A DNA stretch of 38,719 nt, from assembly GCF_008107685.1 (NCBI RefSeq), contig NZ_VIRF01000050.1:1-38719 (forward strand). Reading direction: 5' to 3'. Source of the DNA: Novosphingobium sp. BW1 (GTDB lineage: Bacteria; Pseudomonadota; Alphaproteobacteria; Sphingomonadales; Sphingomonadaceae). The stretch's first letter is position 1; each line of letters begins with the position of its first letter. This document shows, piece after piece, positions 33,801 to 38,719 of this stretch. A model generated the notes under the pieces. The model saw nothing but the letters and a program-made list of their open reading frames with translations. It had not been told where the DNA came from and ran no database searches. The translations under genes were made by a program, and so were the position numbers.

Positions 33801-34689
33801 CGTCATCTCCTATGGCAGGGGTCTCGCCGAGGTTTCGCCCGAGGCACTTAGCCGATTCATCCGCGCTCTTGTCGATCGTGGCGACGAAGGTGGTGCTTGG
33901 GCCGCTCTCGAGATCCTCTCGATGGTCACTCACGCCGCCAAGGCCTTGTCGCCCGATCTGATCGAGTTGGTGAAGCTCGCGTTGCTCTCGCCATCGATTG
34001 CCGATGGCGTTGAAGGCAACGCTTCGAGCGCCGATTACAACTATGATCGAATGCTCCGACTGGTCGACGCTGCGGGCGCGATCGATGCCAGCTTCGCGCG
34101 AGCCTTCGCTCTACAGATCGAACATGCCTGTCGCACGACCGGGAGGCGTGGCGGGCGTAGTTCGGACGCACTACGTGGCGCCCTCCCGATCGTCATCCAG
34201 CGCGCACCCACCGAAGTCTGGCCAGTCCTCGCAGGCTTTTACGAGATCGCCACCCGCGTTGAACGTGAGCGCTTGAACACGATCACCTCCGCCACGAAGC
34301 TCTTTGCCTACGATGTCTCGCGCACCGGCGCCGGCGCATTGTTCGGCACACCGCTCAAGCTCATGCTCGACTGGGTCAAGGGTGATCCGGATGCCCGGAT
34401 TGGCTTCCTGCTCACCTTCTTCCCGATCCTCGAACAGAAGGGCGACACCTTCATTTGGCACCCGGCCCTCCAGCAGCTCGCGAAGCTCTACGGCAGCCGC
34501 AAGCGTTTCAAGGACGCGCTGCGTCAGCGAATCTATCCAAGCTCGTGGGGCGGTTCGCTCAACGCGCATCTCACAAGTTTCAAGGCGCCACTCGCATCAT
34601 GGACGAAGCACCGGCTGCTCGGCGATTGGGCGAGCAGCATGCTCGACAACGTCGAGCGGTCATTGGCTGAGAATTCCTACGGGCGCTGA
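30874..34689 (+). CDS. STAND-type NTPase with N-terminal PD-(D/E)XK nuclease-like domain (Avs-like)
   Basis: A 1271-aa protein. Residues 10-130 resemble a restriction-endonuclease fold: a leading helix (GDELVELLRRLLYAEARKAG), D53 in GGVDG, and Q76-x-K78 in IIFQCKAKDKG. Residues 225-450 are a STAND-like NTPase with Walker A GASGIGKT (250-257) and Walker B VAVLVVD (304-310). The remaining 800 residues are long helical repeats, probably the sensor. It resembles the gene at 24965-28780 only in layout: nuclease, loop motifs and C-terminus all differ. It may work alone as an Avs-like immune protein or with the PLD-like and GNAT-like proteins upstream. No serine protease, TIR or patatin motif was seen. 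Confidence 0.78.
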   Translation: MFTVEADEIKDFTGDELVELLRRLLYAEARKAGVPLRGVHVPLQITVADGGVDGSIHWADGAASTDYFPGRDIIFQCKAKDKGNVQWEYEVWTKPSQAKTVAVKVLNDAVRDVLARGGSYIGITTTALPGNRPADRAKAIKKGITTAGGNPALLTAVDVYDGNKLADWASAHPGVAVWIKQRNATIELSGFSTLEQWGKRTENAAPAFVDSPERKFSLGPHDANAIDFSQLAARLADDLDEPHSSARVWGASGIGKTRALYHALSTTTGLLSGITAANFIFCDYNEVTSRLWDVANQVVKEGAVAVLVVDGCPLREARRLNDIARGEGSELRVITVGADGVDHDEDCVMIRPTPADRSTIRGILKAGLPRKKADELDYLAEFCDGFPRIAVSFTKSYGTTGIRKSADAVAQQILDGAKAEPDTVRALEGLSLFSQLSPDEHPHAFNDIAETLVHMKGELMYENLVIAAGQHLVARSYGTMTAQPRPIADFLALRRLDYLRPSTLIGFLGDSLPHHRKAMLARWRYLTRSQTLSDVIHNLLRGSFADKAIINPAVAEYLPAFAYVEPNRMANALFFAIRDMTLDDLADVEVTAELVDTLRLLAGRQDSFWPAAQSILRLAAVADTEGSQPIVNLLRQIFQVALAGTQADDRRRREALEQALEEDDPRIRRAGVEALGAMIQTYLSRSEDFEQVGAEPYQPEWAPPDNGTMYAYFNWALERLREVWAKDVSLRPAIEEHVAGDLRNLLMPELLPTLEVFIHDVVAASGHYLAATKSIGDWLYFDSPEPPTNFSGAVRALYDDTMPKDPVDLVLLYSRFWVSDIHDPDRRYAQDHDNPDFEYGARRAAALAAGIAADPDQRARAIRAMASQELNSPHPFAHALAKHLPDPLEAFEQAVSVLDATGRAGANFVGALLSALDRRLANEPDEVAKLEAIANRSTVLSANRMYIATSLRVTDVRLDGLTEEVRQKLVAPAQTVVISYGRGLAEVSPEALSRFIRALVDRGDEGGAWAALEILSMVTHAAKALSPDLIELVKLALLSPSIADGVEGNASSADYNYDRMLRLVDAAGAIDASFARAFALQIEHACRTTGRRGGRSSDALRGALPIVIQRAPTEVWPVLAGFYEIATRVERERLNTITSATKLFAYDVSRTGAGALFGTPLKLMLDWVKGDPDARIGFLLTFFPILEQKGDTFIWHPALQQLAKLYGSRKRFKDALRQRIYPSSWGGSLNAHLTSFKAPLASWTKHRLLGDWASSMLDNVERSLAENSYGR

Positions 34690-35074
34690 AGCGGCCGAAC
34701 CTGCCTTTCGGATTGTCCGCCCTAGCTGACACTCATCGATAGGCATTAATGAAGGGCGGCTTCTGTCCGCCGGCATTTCGAAGCAGACTTTCGGGAAGGT
34801 CCGACAATGCGGACATAAAGAACGGCCCGAGCGCGGCTAGGAGATGTCCGCTGGTCGGTGAACGAAATTCGACGGCTGAGCGGCAAAGATGGGTCGGGCA
34901 CAGAATGGCCTCTATGCGCAGGCGGCAGGAGGGGCCGCCAGGTGCCCTAGTTGGTCGTTCACGAAGTTCCGGCGGGCACTCCAAAGCGGCCTTTCTGCAG
35001 CCATTGCCGGGCGTTTAACTGCAAAGCCGTGAGAATGATGTCGCTTGGCAGTAGCCTTTCGATATCGACCCGTT
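34690..35074. other. Intergenic region without recognisable gene
   Basis: About 385 bases between convergent genes. Short frames on both strands look non-coding. Around 34730-34920 it resembles the decayed, repeated-in-alphaproteobacteria kind of spacer rather than a gene. No hairpin with T-run was recognised. Confidence 0.4.
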
Positions 35075-36412
35075 TCATCCGCCCCGCCTCACCGTGAACA
35101 TCCACGAGTACCCGTCCTTGATGGCGCCGCCGTCGAAATTCTCACGCGCCAGCGACACCGATCCGAACGGAATGGCGGCCTGAAAATCCTTCAGCGACGC
35201 GATCTTAATCTTGAGCCGTTCCACGGCGTTGAAGCTCACCGCCTGCTCCAGCAGGTGCACGGCGTGTCGGATAAACACCTTCTCGGTTTCGGTGGATTCG
35301 GCAGTCACGTTGACGTTAAGCATCACCTTCAGAACCGTCGCAGCGTGTTCCGTACCGTCGATGTAATAGGCGATGTTGTTGCGCCAGATGCCGTCACCCT
35401 TCCCGAGTTCACGCATCGGGCTCGAAGCGCCCCATTCATCCTCGTATCGGTGATTATAATGGCCCGTTTCCACGCCCACGTCCGCGAGGAACTGCATCGC
35501 CAGATAGGGCGACCATCCTTCTTTTGGCGGCACAGTGGGAGGAGCCGCTTCCCGTTCCTTTAATGCCAGCAGCGCCGTCGGTGTATGCTTCAGCTCAACC
35601 TTGTTCGCCGGACGCGCCGATTGGATCGATTTTCGCCAGCGTTCCAGCAGATCGAGATCGGTTCGAATACGCGTGATAGCCAGCCACCGCGCATAAGGAA
35701 CCAACGCCCTGTCGATCCCAAAGATCGAGATGGTCGTGAACATGGCATTGTAAGCGACATAGGTCCGCCACGCGTAGAGGAACGGCAGGAAGGCTACAGA
35801 CAGGATGATCGGGATGACTAGTTCAAGCCAGTTCGCCCACGTGAACGTGTCGTGCCACAGTTCGATCGACTTCAACAGGCTGAACCCGATATAGGAAAAT
35901 CCGATCAGGCCGGAGAGACGGCCCATAAGTTTGGCGACGGGCGCGTGCTCTGGTTTGTGCTTGGCCAACTCCGCCATCAGAACGACGATGGTGACAAACG
36001 GCAAGGCGATCAGTTCCACGATTAGCGGAAAGCTGTAGAGTTCAGCAATGAACGTGATCAAGACCGCCACGCTGAGGATTTCCGCCGTGATCTTGCCGAG
36101 CCCCGCCTTGCGGTTCTTGGCCGTCGCCATCTCGAACATGGTGACAAATGCGAACGTCAGAAGCCAAAGAATGGTAGTTTTCAGGTTTGCGACTGACCAC
36201 CAACCTAAATAGCTGAGCAGGAAGATCTCGCCGGTAGCGTAAAGTGCAGCGATCCCTAGTGGCGTAAGAAGCGCAGGCTGAAACAGCGCCCTTATCACAG
36301 CGCCCAGGCAATCACGTGTTGACTTATTGATCAGAGAAAATGCCACAAAGACCGCCAACCATATTGCCGATGCTATCTCGCGGTCACTAATAGAGTTGAT
36401 GATGGCGTTCAT
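35075..36412 (-). CDS. Polytopic membrane protein of unknown function
   Basis: A 445-aa protein not recognised as a known family. The first 250 residues carry about six or seven hydrophobic segments (for example IWLAVFVAFSLI, TPLGIAALYATGEIFLLSYL, TILWLLTFAFVTMF, ILSVAVLITFIAELYSF, ELIALPFVTIVVLM, LVIPIILSVAFLPFLYAW). The last 180 residues are soluble, with conserved-looking SPYLAMQFLADVGVETGHYNHRYEDEW and a charged end. ATG 36412 is used; an upstream start at 36472 would add a short His-rich stretch. It is divergent from the DUF2235 lipase with 324 bases between, so both may share regulation. It could be a partner, target or immunity protein of the lipase. Confidence 0.65.
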   Translation of the reverse strand: MNAIINSISDREIASAIWLAVFVAFSLINKSTRDCLGAVIRALFQPALLTPLGIAALYATGEIFLLSYLGWWSVANLKTTILWLLTFAFVTMFEMATAKNRKAGLGKITAEILSVAVLITFIAELYSFPLIVELIALPFVTIVVLMAELAKHKPEHAPVAKLMGRLSGLIGFSYIGFSLLKSIELWHDTFTWANWLELVIPIILSVAFLPFLYAWRTYVAYNAMFTTISIFGIDRALVPYARWLAITRIRTDLDLLERWRKSIQSARPANKVELKHTPTALLALKEREAAPPTVPPKEGWSPYLAMQFLADVGVETGHYNHRYEDEWGASSPMRELGKGDGIWRNNIAYYIDGTEHAATVLKVMLNVNVTAESTETEKVFIRHAVHLLEQAVSFNAVERLKIKIASLKDFQAAIPFGSVSLARENFDGGAIKDGYSWMFTVRRGG

Positions 36413-36736
36413 CCCCACACAGGACACAATATCGGCGTGGACTGCAATGGGCGTGGTATGATTTCGGCACATGAAGCCGGATGTGTCCTGCTAAAGAGGC
36501 CGCGACTGCTCTTACGTGTTCTGCCAGCAGCTTACGAAAGCAGACCGACCGCAGCTGGGCACTGAAAATGAGCTCCGGAGTGACCGACAAGGGTCGGAAA
36601 CGTTTTCGCAAGCTTGAATGAGCATTCGTTCTTGCTATGTTCATTCAAGGCGGATCATTTACTTTAGCCGCAATGGGCTTCTTCGTACAGGGCTACTGAT
36701 TCCGTTTTGTGTCGGGCAAACGAGGTGGGGGAACGC
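36413..36736. other. Divergent regulatory region between membrane protein and DUF2235 genes
   Basis: A 324-base spacer, more AT-rich than the rest of the window, without a gene. It contains the inverted repeat listed at 36613-36649 and should carry both divergent promoters, but no confident -35/-10 pair can be named. Confidence 0.5.
36613..36649. promoter_or_regulatory. Inverted repeat, candidate operator
   Basis: CTTGAATGA (36613-36621) and TCATTCAAG (36641-36649) are perfect 9-bp inverted copies 19 bases apart. Inside lies a shorter palindrome, GAATG-AG-CATTC (36616-36627). It sits about 90 bases before the DUF2235 start and about 200 before the membrane protein start, a fitting place for a regulator site; no regulator gene is adjacent. 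Confidence 0.5.
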
Positions 36737-38188
36737 ATGCAGCGTGAAGACGATAACGAGATTGTAGATGATAATGCTAACCCGCCAAGGAAGAATATCA
36801 TCATATTTTCGGACGGGACCGGCCAATACGGCGGCGTCATGCCGGACCAGCGGCTTTCAAACATCTACAAGATGTATCGGGCCATGCGACCGGGCAACCA
36901 GACCGGCATCGACCCCGCGGAGCAGATCGCCTACTACGACCCCGGCTTGGGGTCAGGAGAACTAGGCGGACGGGTCCGCAACATCCTCGCCGCCGCATTC
37001 GGAACTGGTATCAGCGAAAATATCGTCGACTGTTACGAAGCCATCCTACAGCATTATGAGGATGGTGACCGCGTCTTTATCTTTGGGTTTAGTCGCGGGG
37101 CATACACCGCGCGCTGCGTCGCCAACGTCATGAACCTTTGCGGCATCCCGCGTCAGGACGGCGGAGGCGGTCCCCTCCCCGCAGGCGGAGTCGCACTGCG
37201 TAAGATCGCCGAGGAAGCGGTTTACAGCGTTTATGAACACGGTTCTGGCCATCACCGTGCCAAATACGAACTCGAGCGCGAGGAAAAGGCAAAGCGGTTC
37301 CGAGCCAAGCATGACAGTGAGGGGACGGGCGCGCGGGGAGAGCCACAGGGAAACGTAGCCCCGACATTCATCGGCGTCTTCGACACTGTGGCCGCGCTCG
37401 GTACCGTGATCGTTCGACGCATCCTCGCTGCTCTCGTCTTGATGAGCATCATTCTTGGCGTGGCATCGATCTGGGCTGGTTGGGAAGCGCCCTGGTCTTT
37501 CCTTGCATGGGTGCCGGCCGGACTTCTCGGCGCCAGCTTCCTGTGGGCGATTAAGAAGCAGTTCAAATGCATCACCGACCCGCCGCAGGGAGGCCGATTC
37601 AGTTGGCACTTTGCGGCCTGGAATCTGAAGAACTACGACCGCTTCCTTGACAGCAGCGTAGGCTATGCGCGGCACGCTCTCTCGATCGATGAGAACCGCA
37701 AACGATTTCCGCGCGTGGGCTGGGGGCACAGCGACGACATAGGCGAACAGAACCGCGGCGATCTGGCGTGGCTGAAGCAGGAATGGTTCGCAGGCAACCA
37801 TTCGGACATTGGCGGAAGTTATCCTGAGAGTGAGTCTCGCCTATCTGATATCGCTCTACATTGGATGGTCAACGAACTGATGGCGATACCCGATCCGCCG
37901 AAAATCAATGAAGGGTTCGTGCGAACTTTTCCGGATCCGTTGGGGCTTCAGCACGACGAAGTGAAGGCAAGCCTCGAACTGTGGCCTAGGTGGTGGCCTC
38001 GTTGGCTGAAGTTCGGCTGGGCGAGAATGCATCGCTCCGTGCATCCGAAGGCAGTTCTGCACGAAAGCGTCTTCGAGCGGCTTGCTGCCTCCAGAGTGCC
38101 TCAATACGATCGTCGCGGCCTCTACCGCCCTGATGGCCTAGCAGATCACCAAAAGGGCGGTGTCTTTTTCGTCCAGAACCACAAGTGA
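36737..38188 (+). CDS. DUF2235 lipase-like protein with membrane segments
   Basis: A 483-aa alpha/beta-hydrolase of the DUF2235 (Tle1-like) family. The first strand and DG motif are in NIIIFSDGTGQ (20-30), the nucleophile elbow is GFSRG (117-121, Ser119) within GFSRGAYTAR, the acidic residue is in GVFDTVAALG, and the His is in AGNHSDIGGSYPES. Between the last two lie two hydrophobic helices (about 220-275), an insertion that would anchor it in the inner membrane. DUF2235 proteins hydrolyse phospholipids, best known as type VI secretion effectors; no T6SS gene is here, so an intracellular membrane-damaging role is possible. ATG 36737 follows GGGGGA; the TTG at 36707 is rejected. Confidence 0.82.
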   Translation: MQREDDNEIVDDNANPPRKNIIIFSDGTGQYGGVMPDQRLSNIYKMYRAMRPGNQTGIDPAEQIAYYDPGLGSGELGGRVRNILAAAFGTGISENIVDCYEAILQHYEDGDRVFIFGFSRGAYTARCVANVMNLCGIPRQDGGGGPLPAGGVALRKIAEEAVYSVYEHGSGHHRAKYELEREEKAKRFRAKHDSEGTGARGEPQGNVAPTFIGVFDTVAALGTVIVRRILAALVLMSIILGVASIWAGWEAPWSFLAWVPAGLLGASFLWAIKKQFKCITDPPQGGRFSWHFAAWNLKNYDRFLDSSVGYARHALSIDENRKRFPRVGWGHSDDIGEQNRGDLAWLKQEWFAGNHSDIGGSYPESESRLSDIALHWMVNELMAIPDPPKINEGFVRTFPDPLGLQHDEVKASLELWPRWWPRWLKFGWARMHRSVHPKAVLHESVFERLAASRVPQYDRRGLYRPDGLADHQKGGVFFVQNHK

Positions 38189-38650
38189 GCGAGGAGGAAG
38201 CCGTGCTATTTCTCCAAGTTGGCCGGAAGATTTTCGGCTCCGATCCGGCCAGTTGGAGGAATGAGACGCTAGGCCAGCAAGGCGGTTGCGCTCACGTCCA
38301 ATGCAGTTTCTGGCGGACCCAGCGAGCTCGAGGATGGCGGTATGACTCTTTTGGATATTACCGACAGGAGCGCGCTGCTGCCAGACACCTGAGCGAATGG
38401 GCGATTCCAGCGGAAACAGCCGTTCCAAGCCCGGACGGCAAACGACACCTTCTGGTCGACAGCGGTCGGGATGCCAGACCTTCGGCACCTGGGGATTAGG
38501 ATTTGCCCTGTAAGCAGCGGCAATGGGGCGAGGTAAGCCATCGCAGTAGAAAAAATGCTACTGGACGCTAACAGGTCACATGGAGATGCGCACTAGTGGA
38601 TTGATCGGAACAGATGATTCCGTTTTCGGGATTCCCTTGAACGGGGGGAC
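38189..38650. other. Region without confident gene, before an insertion sequence
   Basis: About 460 bases. A frame from GTG 38185 to 38499 overlaps the lipase stop and could encode about 104 residues, but it has no recognisable motif and an atypical Arg/Ser/Gly-rich end. Somewhere near 38580-38640 the left end of the following insertion sequence should lie; I could not define its terminal repeat. Confidence 0.35.
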
Positions 38651-38719
38651 ATGCGAAGATGGCGCATGCGAACGGGCATCCAGATTGAGGTTACAGGACC
38701 GGACACCAAGCGGCTCGAA
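38651..38719 (+). CDS. Start of a probable IS630-family transposase (partial)
   Basis: ATG at 38651 (or the in-frame ATG at 38666) opens a frame that continues off the right edge. The 23 visible residues include RTGIQIEVTGPDTKRLE, which matches from memory the beginning of IS630-type transposases (a short strand followed by a residue pattern such as IEVxxxDRxRLE). GGGGGGA lies just upstream as ribosome binding site. With so little sequence the assignment is tentative. Confidence 0.45.
   Translation, partial: MRRWRMRTGIQIEVTGPDTKRLE

Noticed and set aside
24965..34689. The two 1271-aa STAND proteins as duplicates of each other
   Set aside because: The identical length is coincidence: nuclease segments, Walker surroundings and C-termini do not resemble each other.
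34749..35018. 89-codon plus-strand frame after the second STAND gene
   Set aside because: No motif, and an equally long frame lies opposite; it looks like decayed spacer.
36737..38188. DUF2235 gene as a type VI secretion effector
   Set aside because: No VgrG, PAAR, Hcp or other T6SS gene is in the window, and the protein carries its own membrane helices; the idea is not excluded but has no support here.
38185..38499. Possible 104-aa gene overlapping the DUF2235 stop
   Set aside because: The GTG/TGA overlap is suggestive, but there is no ribosome binding site typical of the neighbours, no motif, and an antisense frame of similar length exists.
1..38719. CRISPR array or retron-like repeat RNA
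   Set aside because: No regularly spaced repeats and no reverse transcriptase or cas gene were seen on either strand.

Overview
The window looks like chromosome of a GC-rich alphaproteobacterium, most likely of the order Sphingomonadales (Novosphingobium/Sphingobium-like). The evidence is the ftsE-ftsX-YdcF-PlsC gene order next to an MJ0042 zinc-ribbon gene, a class A penicillin-binding protein, and a TraA/TraC/TraD/DUF6118 mobilisation set of a kind I associate with sphingomonads. The genus is inference.

Layout. (1) 1-5880 is ordinary core genome: zinc-ribbon protein (partial, minus), ftsE, ftsX, YdcF-like protein, PlsC-like acyltransferase, class A PBP (minus) and tRNA-Val(UAC) with its own terminator. 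(2) At the 3' end of tRNA-Val an integrative element begins. A P4-type tyrosine integrase reads away from the tRNA, with a 12-bp inverted repeat over its ribosome binding site. It is followed by an AbiEii-like nucleotidyltransferase with a small partner, an unusual 658-aa tyrosine recombinase, an ArdC-like antirestriction metalloprotein, a sigma-region-4-like protein, an AlpA-like excision regulator and an Mrr-like nuclease. (3) 14.9-20.1 kb is a mobilisation module: an unknown 195-aa protein, TraD and TraC-like proteins, a candidate MOBQ oriT, the TraA relaxase/helicase and a DUF6118 protein. No coupling protein or type IV secretion genes are present, so within this window the element looks mobilisable rather than self-transmissible.

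(4) 20.3-38.2 kb is a dense defence-like cargo region, entered through the 3' remnant of another tyrosine recombinase. It holds a tightly packed operon of a 515-aa protein with a C-terminal PD-(D/E)XK-like site, a GIY-YIG protein and a HEPN/RES-RES protein. Next come a protein with an ADP-ribosyltransferase-like YHGT motif and two separate 1271-aa STAND-type NTPases, each with a different N-terminal nuclease (Avs-like architecture). Between the two STAND genes lie a one-motif phospholipase D-like protein and a GNAT-like protein. A divergent pair follows: a polytopic membrane protein of unknown function and a membrane-anchored DUF2235 lipase. (5) The window ends in what looks like the first 23 codons of an IS630-type transposase.

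How the parts fit. The tRNA-proximal integrase would move the element and AlpA would regulate excision. TraA with TraC/TraD would nick oriT and transfer the DNA on a helper's secretion system, and ArdC would protect it on entry. The cargo then appears to give the host several nucleotide-, DNA- or membrane-targeting defence or toxin functions. The least familiar units are the nuclease/GIY-YIG/RES operon, the PLD-GNAT-STAND cluster and the membrane protein/DUF2235 pair. The second attachment site was not found and probably lies beyond the right edge.
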